Positions 18,825 through 27,684 of a DNA stretch of 36,918 nt are shown here, piece after piece. Position 1 is the first letter of the stretch; every line of letters starts with the position of its first letter. The notes beneath the pieces were generated by a model, which did no database searches, was not told the origin of the DNA, and worked only from the letters and a program-made list of their open reading frames with translations. Where the stretch lies: the NCBI GenBank assembly GCA_020860575.1, contig JAJBUB010000099.1:1-36918 (forward strand). Direction: 5' to 3'. The DNA comes from Clostridiales bacterium (lineage in GTDB: Bacteria; Bacillota; Clostridia; Oscillospirales; Oscillospiraceae). The position numbers and the translations under genes are program-made.

Positions 18825-19768
18825 GCAAACCGAAAATCTATATCGACGGTCAGGCGGGGACCACCGGCCTGCAGATCATGGACCGGCTGATCCGCCGGGA
18901 CGACGTGGAACTGCTGCGCATCGATGACGACAAGCGGCACGACAACGCCGAGCGGGCCAGACTGATGAACGCCGCCGACCTGGTGTTTCTCTGTCTCCCG
19001 GACGCCGCCGCCGTGGAGGCGGTGACGCTGGTGACGAACCCCGACACCCGCATCATCGACGCCTCCACCGCCCACCGGACAACCCCCGCCTGGGTCTACG
19101 GCTTTCCGGAGTTGTCCCCTCAGCGGCGGGAGGCCATCCAGTCCGCCAAGCGGGTGGCCAACCCCGGCTGCCACGCCTCCGGGCTGATCGCGTCCGTCTA
19201 TCCTCTGGTGCAGGCGGGCATCCTGTCCCCGGATTATCCCCTGACCTGCTACTCCCTCACCGGCTACTCCGGCGGGGGCAAGAAGATGATCGCAGAGTAT
19301 GAGGACGAGGGGCGGAGCAGTCTGCTCTCCTCCGACCGGGTCTACGGCACCAATCTGAAGCACAAGCACCTGCCGGAGATGCAGGCGGTGTGCGGCCTGA
19401 CCCGGAAACCGGTGTTTTCCCCCGTAGTGGGGGATTTCCCCCAGGGGATGGCTACCACCATCCTGCTCCACAACGACCTGCTGAACGGGCAGCCTGCCGC
19501 CCGGGACATCTGGGCAGCGCTGGCGGCGCACTACGGCCGCTGCCCCGGCCATCCTATGGTCCGGGTGGCCCCCTTCAACGGGGAGGGGAAGCCCATCTTT
19601 GCCGGGACCCTGGCGGGGACCGACGGAATGGAGCTGATCGTCAGCGGCGGCGCAGAGCAGACCATCGTCACCGCCCTGTTCGACAATCTGGGCAAGGGCG
19701 CCTCCGGCGCTGCGGTGCAGAATATGAATTTAATGCTGGGATTTGACGAGGACGCCGGTCTGGTGTAA
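18821..19768 (+). CDS. argC: N-acetyl-gamma-glutamyl-phosphate reductase, type 2 (short form)
   Basis: MSKPKIYIDGQAGTTGLQIMDRL..., VANPGCHASG active-site Cys; 315 aa; ATGA overlap with argH. Confidence 0.93.
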   Translation: MSKPKIYIDGQAGTTGLQIMDRLIRRDDVELLRIDDDKRHDNAERARLMNAADLVFLCLPDAAAVEAVTLVTNPDTRIIDASTAHRTTPAWVYGFPELSPQRREAIQSAKRVANPGCHASGLIASVYPLVQAGILSPDYPLTCYSLTGYSGGGKKMIAEYEDEGRSSLLSSDRVYGTNLKHKHLPEMQAVCGLTRKPVFSPVVGDFPQGMATTILLHNDLLNGQPAARDIWAALAAHYGRCPGHPMVRVAPFNGEGKPIFAGTLAGTDGMELIVSGGAEQTIVTALFDNLGKGASGAAVQNMNLMLGFDEDAGLV

Positions 19769-19818
19769 GATGTTGTCACCCGGCTTTGAGGGAAAAGAAA
19801 AAAGGGAAGTGACTCCAG

Positions 19819-21057
19819 ATGAAGGAGATATCCGGCGGCATTGTGGCCGCAAAGGGATTCCGGGCCGCCGGGATCCGGGTGGGGGTGAAGGCCTCCGCCC
19901 TGCCCATGGACGGAGAGGGAAAAAAAGACTTGATGCTGCTGGTCTCTGACCGGCCCTGCACGATTGCGGGGATGTTCACCACCAACCGGGTGAAGGCCGC
20001 GCCGGTGCTGCTCACGAAGGCAACCATCGCCGACGGCGTGTGCCAGGCGGTCATCGCCAACTCGGGCAACGCCAACGCCTGCGCCCCCAACAGCGAGCAG
20101 CACGCACAGGAGATGTGCCGGGCGGCGGCAACGGCACTGGGCCTGGCTCCGTCGGACGTGGCGGTGGCCTCCACCGGGGTCATTGGGCAGGAGCTGAACA
20201 TTCGGGCTATCACGGAGGGCGTCCCCGCCCTGGTGGAGAAGCTGTCGGATGCCCCCTCCGCCTCGGAGGACGCCGCCCATGCCATTATGACCACCGACAC
20301 CGTCAAAAAGGAGATCGCCGTGGAGACGGAGATCGGCGGCGTCACCGTCCGGGTGGGGGGCATTGCCAAAGGCTCCGGCATGATACACCCCAATATGGGC
20401 ACCATGCTCAGCTTTGTTACCACCGACTGCGCCATCACCCCCAAGCTGCTCACCGAGCTGGTACACGAGGTAGTGCCCCGGACGTTCAACCGGGTGACGG
20501 TGGACGGGGACACCTCCACCAACGACACTTTCCTGGTGCTGGCCAACGGCAGCGCAGGAAATCCCCTCATCGACTGGCAGGGACCGGAGTATCTGGCACT
20601 GAAAGAAGCCCTCACGGCCGTCTGCACCTATCTGGCCCGGAGCATGGCCGCCGACGGAGAGGGGGCCAGCCGACTGCTCACCTGCACCGTCCACGGGGCA
20701 GAAAACGAGGCCAAGGCGGAGCGGCTCAGCCGGGCGGTGGTGGGCTCCTCTCTGGTGAAGGCCGCCATGTTCGGCGCAGATGCCAACTTTGGCCGGGTGC
20801 TGTGCGCCATGGGCTATTCCGGGGCGCAGTTCGACCCGGAGACGGTGGATATCTGCTTCCGCTCCCAGGGGGGCGAGGTCCAGGTCTGCCGGGACGGCAT
20901 GGGCCTGAGCTTTGACGAGGATGTGGCCAAGGTGGTTTTGAGCCAGGATGAGGTAGTGATCGACGTCGCCCTCCGGGAGGGAGCGGCGGAGGCCACCTGC
21001 TGGGGCTGCGACCTGACCTACGACTACGTGAAGATCAACGGAGATTACAGGAGCTGA
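19819..21057 (+). CDS. argJ: bifunctional ornithine acetyltransferase/N-acetylglutamate synthase
   Basis: ANSGNANAC..., VNGDTSTNDT-type autoproteolysis neighbourhood (here VDGDTSTNDTF), C-terminal DLTYDYVKINGDYRS. Confidence 0.96.
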   Translation: MKEISGGIVAAKGFRAAGIRVGVKASALPMDGEGKKDLMLLVSDRPCTIAGMFTTNRVKAAPVLLTKATIADGVCQAVIANSGNANACAPNSEQHAQEMCRAAATALGLAPSDVAVASTGVIGQELNIRAITEGVPALVEKLSDAPSASEDAAHAIMTTDTVKKEIAVETEIGGVTVRVGGIAKGSGMIHPNMGTMLSFVTTDCAITPKLLTELVHEVVPRTFNRVTVDGDTSTNDTFLVLANGSAGNPLIDWQGPEYLALKEALTAVCTYLARSMAADGEGASRLLTCTVHGAENEAKAERLSRAVVGSSLVKAAMFGADANFGRVLCAMGYSGAQFDPETVDICFRSQGGEVQVCRDGMGLSFDEDVAKVVLSQDEVVIDVALREGAAEATCWGCDLTYDYVKINGDYRS

Positions 21058-21065
21058 GAGAGAAA

Positions 21066-21920
21066 ATGGCCTACGATCATGTGCAGCGGGCGCAGGTGCT
21101 GGTAGAGGCCCTGCCCTATATCCAGAAGTACAGCGGTAAGACGGTGGTGGTGAAGTATGGCGGCAACGCCATGGTCTCCGAGGACCTCCGCTCCGCCGTC
21201 ATGAGCGACATTATCCTCCTCCGGCTGGTGGGCATCCATGTGGTGGTGGTCCACGGCGGCGGGCCGGAGATCAACGAGATGCTGAAAAAGATCGGCAAGC
21301 AGTCTCAATTTGTAGACGGTCTCCGCTACACCGACGAGGAGACGATAGACATCGTCCAGCAGGTGCTCTGCGGCCGGGTGAACAAAAACCTGGTGGCCAC
21401 TCTGAACCGGATGGGCGGTCGGGCCATGGGCCTGTGCGGGATGGACGCCTCTCTGTTTGAGGCGAAGGTAAAGGACGTGAAATACGGCCTGGTGGGAGAG
21501 ATCGTCAAGGTGAACCCCCAGGTGGTCCAGGACTGCATCGACAACGGCTATATCCCGGTGGTCTCCACCGTTGCCCAGGGGATGGACGCTCAGACCGCCT
21601 ATAACATCAACGCCGACACTGCCGCCGCCAAGCTGGCGGTGGCCCTGAATGCGGAAAAGCTCATCCTGCTGACCGACGTCCGGGGCCTCTTGCGGGACCC
21701 CAAGGATGAGGACACCCTCATCCATGTGGTGCATATGTCCGACGTACCCATGCTGAAAAAGACAGGGGTCATCTCCGGGGGCATGATCCCCAAGGTGGAG
21801 TGCTGCGTGGAGGCGGTGCGCTCCGGCGTCAAGCGGAGCCACATCCTGGACGGGCGCATTCCCCACTCCATCCTCATTGAGATGCTGTCGGACAAGGGCA
21901 TCGGCACCATGCTGCTGTGA
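21066..21920 (+). CDS. argB: acetylglutamate kinase
   Basis: GKTVVVKYGGNAM, VVVHGGGPEINEML, C-terminal GMIPKVECCVEAV. Confidence 0.97.
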   Translation: MAYDHVQRAQVLVEALPYIQKYSGKTVVVKYGGNAMVSEDLRSAVMSDIILLRLVGIHVVVVHGGGPEINEMLKKIGKQSQFVDGLRYTDEETIDIVQQVLCGRVNKNLVATLNRMGGRAMGLCGMDASLFEAKVKDVKYGLVGEIVKVNPQVVQDCIDNGYIPVVSTVAQGMDAQTAYNINADTAAAKLAVALNAEKLILLTDVRGLLRDPKDEDTLIHVVHMSDVPMLKKTGVISGGMIPKVECCVEAVRSGVKRSHILDGRIPHSILIEMLSDKGIGTMLL

Positions 21921-21939
21921 CATGGGAGGCGAGAATGAG

Positions 21940-23127
21940 ATGACGTTTGAAGAATTGAAGGCGCTGGACCACCAGTACACCATGCAGACCTATGGACGCT
22001 TTGACGTGGCCCTGGACCACGGCGTGGGGGCCACCCTCTACGGCCTGGAGGGAGAGGAGTACATCGACTTTGCCAGCGGCATCGGGGTGAATTCCCTGGG
22101 CTACGGCCACCCCGCCTGGGTGAAGGCGGTGGAGGAGCAGGCTCACAAGCTGGCCCACGCCTCCAACCTGTTCTATACCGAGCCATACGCCCGGCTGGCG
22201 GAGACGCTTTGCAAGCGCACAGGGATGTCCGCTGTGTTTTTCGCCAACGGCGGCGGCGAGGCCAACGAGGGCATTATCAAGCTGGCCCGGAAATACTCCT
22301 TTGACAAATACGGCAAGGGCCGGGCCAACATCGTGACCCTCCGCAACTCCTTCCACGGACGCACCATCACCACCCTCCAGGCCACGGGTCAGGAGGTGTT
22401 CCACAACTACTTTTTCCCCTTCACCGAGGGTTTCCGCTATGCCGAGGCCAACGACCTGGCCTCCGTCCAGGCCCAGGCGGGGGAGGACACCTGCGCCGTC
22501 CTGCTGGAGCTGGTGCAGGGAGAGGGGGGCGTGCTGCCCCTGGACAAGGGCTTTGTCCAGTCGGTGGCAGACTGGTGCCGGGAGCGGGACCTGCTCCTGC
22601 TGGTGGACGAGGTGCAGACCGGCGTGGGCCGGACCGGCTCCCTGTTCTGCTTCCAGCAGTACGGCATTCAGCCGGACGCCGTGACCTTTGCCAAGGGCAT
22701 TGCCGGAGGCCTCCCCATGGCGGGAGTGATGGCGAACGAGAAGTGCCGGAACGTTCTCGGCCCCGGCACCCACGCCACCACCTTCGGCGGCAACCCCAGC
22801 ACCGCCAGCGCGGCGCTGGCGGTGCTGGATGTGCTGAGCGACGACTATATGCCGGAGATCAACGCCAAGGGCAATTACATCATGGAGACGGTCCGCAGCT
22901 GGGACGCCCCCTGTGTGGAGACTGTCCGGGGCCTGGGCCTGATGGTGGGTATCGTCCTGAAGGACGGGACGGACCGGGCCGCTTTGATTGGGCAGATCTA
23001 CGGGAAAAACGTCCTGGTGCTCACCGCCGGACCGAAAACCATCCGGCTGCTACCGCCGCTGACCATCTCCTATGAAGAGCTGGACAAGGGGCTGGCCGCC
23101 GTGAAGGACGTACTGGTAAACGCCTGA
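21940..23127 (+). CDS. argD: acetylornithine aminotransferase
   Basis: Class-III aminotransferase: YIDFASGIGVNSLGYGHPAW, LLLVDEVQTGVGRTG, TFAKGIAGGLPMAG; start could also be 21922. Confidence 0.95.
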   Translation: MTFEELKALDHQYTMQTYGRFDVALDHGVGATLYGLEGEEYIDFASGIGVNSLGYGHPAWVKAVEEQAHKLAHASNLFYTEPYARLAETLCKRTGMSAVFFANGGGEANEGIIKLARKYSFDKYGKGRANIVTLRNSFHGRTITTLQATGQEVFHNYFFPFTEGFRYAEANDLASVQAQAGEDTCAVLLELVQGEGGVLPLDKGFVQSVADWCRERDLLLLVDEVQTGVGRTGSLFCFQQYGIQPDAVTFAKGIAGGLPMAGVMANEKCRNVLGPGTHATTFGGNPSTASAALAVLDVLSDDYMPEINAKGNYIMETVRSWDAPCVETVRGLGLMVGIVLKDGTDRAALIGQIYGKNVLVLTAGPKTIRLLPPLTISYEELDKGLAAVKDVLVNA

Positions 23128-23128
23128 A

Positions 23129-23295
23129 TTAAGGCATCACCGCACAAATGTGTCTGCGACGTCTGGCGGCCATTTTCCGCCAGAAATGCGTTGCAAAAAC
23201 TTGAAATACACAAAGTATTCCTGCGTTTTTGCGCCTTTTTCTGACGAAAAATTTCTCGCCAGCCGTTCTTGCCAATTTATGCGGTGACGCCTTAA
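23129..23295. repeat. MITE-like foldable element with imperfect terminal inverted repeats
   Basis: TTAAGGCATCACCGCACAAAT ... AATTTATGCGGTGACGCCTTAA (167 bp) with internal nested palindromes (TGGCGG/CCGCCA, GCAAAAAC/GTTTTTGC, AAATAC/GTATT). Confidence 0.6.
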
Positions 23296-23322
23296 CCCTG
23301 TCAACGAGAGGAGCGAAAAACA

Positions 23323-24246
23323 ATGAAAAAAGACCTGTTAAAGATGCTGGACCTGTCCGGCGACGACATTCTGAGTATTCTCGACCTGGCGGATCAGCTG
23401 AAATATGAGCAGCAGCACGGTCTGCCCCACCACTATCTGGAGGGCAAGACTCTGGCCATGATCTTTGAGAAAAATTCCACCCGCACCCGGGTCTCCTTTG
23501 AGACGGGGATGTTCCAGCTGGGGGGCCACGCCCTGTTCCTCTCCGGCAAAGAGAGCCAGATCGGCCGGGGTGAGCCTATCCAGGACACCGCACGGGTCCT
23601 CAGCCGCTACTGCGACGGCATTATGATCCGCACCTTCGACCAGGCTGAGGTGGAGAACCTGGCAAAGTACGCGGACATCCCGGTCATCAACGGCCTGACC
23701 GACTTCGCCCACCCCTGTCAGGTGCTGGCAGACCTGATGACTGTCCGGGAGCGGATGGCCCATCTGGACGGGCTGAAGCTCTGCTTCATCGGAGACGGCA
23801 ACAATATGGCAAACTCCCTCATCGTAGGCGGCCTGAAATGCGGTATGGAAGTGGCCGTGGCCTGCCCGGAGGGATACTGGCCAGACCAGCAGGTGCTGGA
23901 CTTCGCCGCCTCCGTCCAGGGCGGCAGCCGGTTTACCCTCACCGGGGACATCTTTGAGGCGGCCAAGGACGCCGACGTGATCTTTACCGACGTCTGGGCC
24001 TCCATGGGCCAGGAGGAGGAACGGGCCAAGCGGGCCGTGGCCTTCGCCGGGTACCAGGTGAACGACCAGCTCATGGCTGTGGCCCATCCCGGCTGCATGG
24101 TGCAGCACTGCCTCCCCGCTCACCGGGGGGAGGAGATCACCGAAGAGGTGTTCGAGCAGCACGCCGACGAGATCTTCGACGAGGCGGAGAACCGTCTCCA
24201 CGCCCAGAAGGCCGTCATGGTCCTGTTGATGCACGGCGAGATCTGA
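23323..24246 (+). CDS. argF: ornithine carbamoyltransferase
   Basis: MIFEKNSTRTRVSFETGM, NGLTDFAHPCQVLADLMT, HCLPAHRGEEIT. Confidence 0.97.
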   Translation: MKKDLLKMLDLSGDDILSILDLADQLKYEQQHGLPHHYLEGKTLAMIFEKNSTRTRVSFETGMFQLGGHALFLSGKESQIGRGEPIQDTARVLSRYCDGIMIRTFDQAEVENLAKYADIPVINGLTDFAHPCQVLADLMTVRERMAHLDGLKLCFIGDGNNMANSLIVGGLKCGMEVAVACPEGYWPDQQVLDFAASVQGGSRFTLTGDIFEAAKDADVIFTDVWASMGQEEERAKRAVAFAGYQVNDQLMAVAHPGCMVQHCLPAHRGEEITEEVFEQHADEIFDEAENRLHAQKAVMVLLMHGEI

Positions 24247-24265
24247 GATTTTCTGAAATGAACGA

Positions 24266-24305
24266 CCGCCCTCCGGGCTTCGCGTTTGCGAGGCTCGGAG
24301 GGCGG
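24266..24305. terminator. bidirectional terminator between argF and convergent M14 gene
   Basis: CCGCCCTCCGgGC...GCtCGGAGGGCGG hairpin followed by CTTTCTT. Confidence 0.75.
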
Positions 24306-24321
24306 CTTTCTTACATTCTGC

Positions 24322-25254
24322 TCAACTTTGCTCCGGCAGGAGCTTGACCACAGCGGTGTTGGCGTAGGTCATGGGGTCGGTGTGGAGGAAGAAGACCACC
24401 CCATCGCAGGGGGCCAGAAGCCGCTCCATCGTCTCTCCTGCACCCGGGTCCAAAATCTCCGCCAGAGGGTCGCCGGCGATGACCCGGTCCCCCGGCTTGC
24501 AGACGGGGCGGAAGATGCCCGCGTAACGGGGCCGGACGGAGGCCATGCTGCTGTCCTCCCAGATCTGGGAGCGGAAGCCCCCCTGAATGGGCCGGTTGAG
24601 GATGCCCTCCCGGCTGAGGAACCGGAAGATGGCCCGCACCGCCTGGTCGGCGCTCTCCTCATCGATGGAGGTGGTGGTCGTGGTGTAGAGGCTGTAGGCG
24701 TTGGTGTCCCAGATCTGCCAGTTGTAGTTCAGTGTGGTGGTATCGTAGGGCCGGGGGTCCCGGAGGACGATGTGGGGCATACCGAACCACTCCGCCTTTT
24801 CCACGTTCTCAAATCCGGTGCGCATGATGCGGATATGGGGCAGGAACCGGCCCGGCATATAGAAGGAGGCCAGCTGGATGCCGTTGTCGTACCGGGAGAT
24901 CTGGCGGAACACTCCGTCGGCGATGCGCTGGGTGGTCTCCCCCAGGTCGTAGCCGGGGAACATCCGGTTGATGTCCGTGTTGTCCGTGGGCCAGAACCGC
25001 TTGCCCACGTTCATGGAGTAGGGGTTCAGGGAGGGGAGCACCAGAATCTCCTTCCCGGGATTCAACTCCCCCCGCTGCTCCGCCCGGCGGAGGGCCTTCA
25101 CCAGCTGGGAGCAGGTATAAATTTGCTGATACTCGTTGCCCCGGAGGCTACCCACCACGCAGAGGGAGCGCTCCCCCTGGCCAAAGGTGTAGCCGTGGAC
25201 CCGGAAGTTCTCTCGGTAAAGGGAGGGGATCTCATAGATGACCGACTGCCTCAT
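24322..25254 (-). CDS. AstE/aspartoacylase-like M14-fold protein, degenerate metal site
   Basis: Co-linear with downstream paralog (SLNPYSMN.../DINRMFPG; FLPHIRI) but RGNE replaces HGxE and the third-His position is Ala (IQLAS); C-terminal barrel-like domain AGIFRPVCKPGDRVIAGDPLAEI. Confidence 0.85.
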   Translation of the reverse strand: MRQSVIYEIPSLYRENFRVHGYTFGQGERSLCVVGSLRGNEYQQIYTCSQLVKALRRAEQRGELNPGKEILVLPSLNPYSMNVGKRFWPTDNTDINRMFPGYDLGETTQRIADGVFRQISRYDNGIQLASFYMPGRFLPHIRIMRTGFENVEKAEWFGMPHIVLRDPRPYDTTTLNYNWQIWDTNAYSLYTTTTTSIDEESADQAVRAIFRFLSREGILNRPIQGGFRSQIWEDSSMASVRPRYAGIFRPVCKPGDRVIAGDPLAEILDPGAGETMERLLAPCDGVVFFLHTDPMTYANTAVVKLLPEQS

Positions 25255-25255
25255 G

Positions 25256-26194
25256 TCACATCGCCTCCTTGCGGATACGGGCCAGCAGAGAGCCCTCGTC
25301 CACCACGGGGTATTCCCGGACGGTGAACAGCAGCCCGTCCGCCGGGGCGGTGATCTCCCGGAGCAGCTCTCCGGTGAGGGGGTTTACCACAGAGCCAATG
25401 CGATCTCCGGCGGAGAGGATGGCCCCGTGGGGCTGCTCCTTCAAAAAGATGCCGGAAACCGGGGCGTTTAAGTAGCAGATGGCGTCGTCCTTCTCGGAGA
25501 CGAGGGGGGTGCGCACCGGGGCCACCGGCCCCGTCCAGATGCCCAGCTCAGCCATGAGCCGGAAAATGCCCTCGGTGAGCTGGTCGCCATAGGCGGGGGT
25601 CAGGCGCATCCCCACTCCCATCTCCACCACCAGGGTGGGCACGTCCCGGCTGTTGAGGCTGTGGGCCAGGGTGGACTCCAGCACCGTACTGGCCCCATGG
25701 ACCCAGATAAAGTCCACGTTGGCCAGCTTCGCGTAGTCCATCAGCCGGTCACGGAACAGCTCATTGATGCGGATTTGGGGCAACTCGGTGAGATAGATAT
25801 TGCTGGCGTGGATGTCCAGGCACAGGTCGGAGCCCAGCAGGTCCTCCATAATACGGGCGGCCATATCCTCCGTCATCGCCCCGTCCCGGCTGCCGGGAAA
25901 GAGCCGGTTCATGTCCAGGTCAAACCCTGGGATGCCCCGGGTCACGGAGTTGATGCCCAGGGGATTCATGGCGGGGTACAGGTCCACCGTCCCCGCCAGA
26001 TACTCCGGGTGGGCGGCAATGCGCCGGTTCACCTGATAGCAGACGTACTGCCCCTCCAGCTCGTCCCCGTGGATGCCGGTGACGATGCTGATGCGCCTGC
26101 CGCAGTCCTGGCCCCCGGTGGGGGTCAGGCGGTTTTTCTGGATGACCAGATTTTCAAAGACAGGCAGGGGAATGGATGCCACTGTCTGTATCAT
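25256..26194 (-). CDS. succinylglutamate desuccinylase/aspartoacylase family protein (intact zinc site)
   Basis: GIHGDELEGQ (HxxE zinc ligands), DLCLDIHAS (third His), TLVVEMGVG (candidate catalytic Glu), DMNRLFPG; start 26194 behind AGGAGGAAG RBS. Confidence 0.9.
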   Translation of the reverse strand: MIQTVASIPLPVFENLVIQKNRLTPTGGQDCGRRISIVTGIHGDELEGQYVCYQVNRRIAAHPEYLAGTVDLYPAMNPLGINSVTRGIPGFDLDMNRLFPGSRDGAMTEDMAARIMEDLLGSDLCLDIHASNIYLTELPQIRINELFRDRLMDYAKLANVDFIWVHGASTVLESTLAHSLNSRDVPTLVVEMGVGMRLTPAYGDQLTEGIFRLMAELGIWTGPVAPVRTPLVSEKDDAICYLNAPVSGIFLKEQPHGAILSAGDRIGSVVNPLTGELLREITAPADGLLFTVREYPVVDEGSLLARIRKEAM

Positions 26195-26228
26195 ACTGCT
26201 TCCTCCTTTTTGTGTGGAACGGAACAAA

Positions 26229-27017
26229 TCACATGGGATGAACGGATACCCGGACGGTCTGGAACTGGTCGCCGCCGCCCAGAAAGCTGCCCCGGTTCAG
26301 GGGGCAGTCGCCGCCGTCCCGGCCCCAGGCCAGAACGATGTGCTGCCCCCGGATGGGGAGCAGATTGGTGGGGTCCAGGCCATACCAGCGGCCCTGGCTG
26401 AGTACCTCCACCCAGGCGTGGCTGGCCCCCTCTCCCACCAGCATCCCCGCCGCATACCGGGCAGGGATGCCCTCCAGACGGCAGAGGGCCAGCAAAATAT
26501 GGGCGTAGTCCTGGCAGACTCCCTCTCCCAGCGCCAGCGCCTCCTCGGCGGTGGTGCGGGTATCCGTCACCCGGGGGCAGTAGGTCAGCCCGTCGTGTAC
26601 CCCCTGGGCCAGCGTCCAGGCCCGCTCCAGGGGGGAGCGGTCACGGTCATCCGCCAGACGGCAGGAGAGGGCCAGCAAATGCGAACCGGGTCGTGTATAG
26701 GGAGAGGGGGACCTCATCATGCCCCACCGGACCGGGTCAGGCTCGGCCACTCCGTCGGACAGGCCGGTGCGCACCCGTCCTGTGGCGATGGCCTGAAACT
26801 GCTGATGGGACTGGGAGATGTGCCCGTAAAGGCAGCGATTGCCAAAGGCGTCGGCGGTCTCCGCCCCCTCGTGGGAGGGGGACAGCTCCAGCCGCTGCTC
26901 CAAAACCTGCTGCCCTTCATTGGACGGGGGAGAGAGACGAAGAAGGTAGCTGTGGTCATGGGCAGGGCGGGAGAACCGGAGATTCAGCTCGTACGCATAA
27001 CACAGCGTCTCCGCCAT
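26229..27017 (-). CDS. transglutaminase-like domain protein
   Basis: GEGVCQDYAHILLALCRLEGIPARYAAG (Cys), ASHAWVEV (His), GLDPTN (Asp); N-terminal beta domain typical of bacterial transglutaminase-like proteins. Confidence 0.92.
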   Translation of the reverse strand: MAETLCYAYELNLRFSRPAHDHSYLLRLSPPSNEGQQVLEQRLELSPSHEGAETADAFGNRCLYGHISQSHQQFQAIATGRVRTGLSDGVAEPDPVRWGMMRSPSPYTRPGSHLLALSCRLADDRDRSPLERAWTLAQGVHDGLTYCPRVTDTRTTAEEALALGEGVCQDYAHILLALCRLEGIPARYAAGMLVGEGASHAWVEVLSQGRWYGLDPTNLLPIRGQHIVLAWGRDGGDCPLNRGSFLGGGDQFQTVRVSVHPM

Positions 27018-27018
27018 C

Positions 27019-27684
27019 TCACACCGCCGTCAACCGTTCCACCGTCTGCACGATGCCGCTGTAGTCCAGAGGCTCTGCCTCCACCAGGCGGCCCAGCTCT
27101 GCCAGGCACGCCCGGTCATACCGGATGGTACACCGGTCGATGCGGCCCTGGAGCCGCCGGACCTCCCGGTGCAGGTCCACCTGGGAGGCGTGGAGCCGAC
27201 CAAAGAGGTCGATGCGCTCCACCCGCTTGCCCACCTTGATGATGTTCCGGGTGTTCTCGTCCTCTACCTGGTCGTCGATGATGCCCCAGAAGGCCAGAAT
27301 GTTGTCCGCGATCTTCTGAAACTCCAGCATGGGGGCGTCGCTGAGACGGGCACGGTTCATCTCATAGACCGCCAGCTGGATGTAGCTCAGCTCCTCGGTG
27401 CCGATCTCCTGGCGCAGCTCGACAGCGTTGTCATAGGCCCGGCGGAGGTTGCTGGCGATGGAGTTGGGGTCGCTCTCGTCAAAGGGGTAGCGGCGGAGAA
27501 AGTTCTGCGCCGTGGGGTAGATGTTGGGGATCTCCAGGGAGCGGCACAGCTCCCCATAGGTGTCCCCCTTGTCCAGCATATCGTCATAGCTCTTGGCAAA
27601 CAGCCGCAGGGAGGTGTACACCCGCTCGGAATAACGACCCAGCCAGTACAGCCGGTCGGTGACCTCTATCGACTTAATACCCAT
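27019..27684 (-). CDS. alpha-E domain protein (former DUF403), short form
   Basis: LYWLGRYSERVYTSLRLF N-terminal alpha-E signature; all-helical 221 aa; located between CP-ATP-grasp and transglutaminase genes. Confidence 0.88.
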   Translation of the reverse strand: MGIKSIEVTDRLYWLGRYSERVYTSLRLFAKSYDDMLDKGDTYGELCRSLEIPNIYPTAQNFLRRYPFDESDPNSIASNLRRAYDNAVELRQEIGTEELSYIQLAVYEMNRARLSDAPMLEFQKIADNILAFWGIIDDQVEDENTRNIIKVGKRVERIDLFGRLHASQVDLHREVRRLQGRIDRCTIRYDRACLAELGRLVEAEPLDYSGIVQTVERLTAV

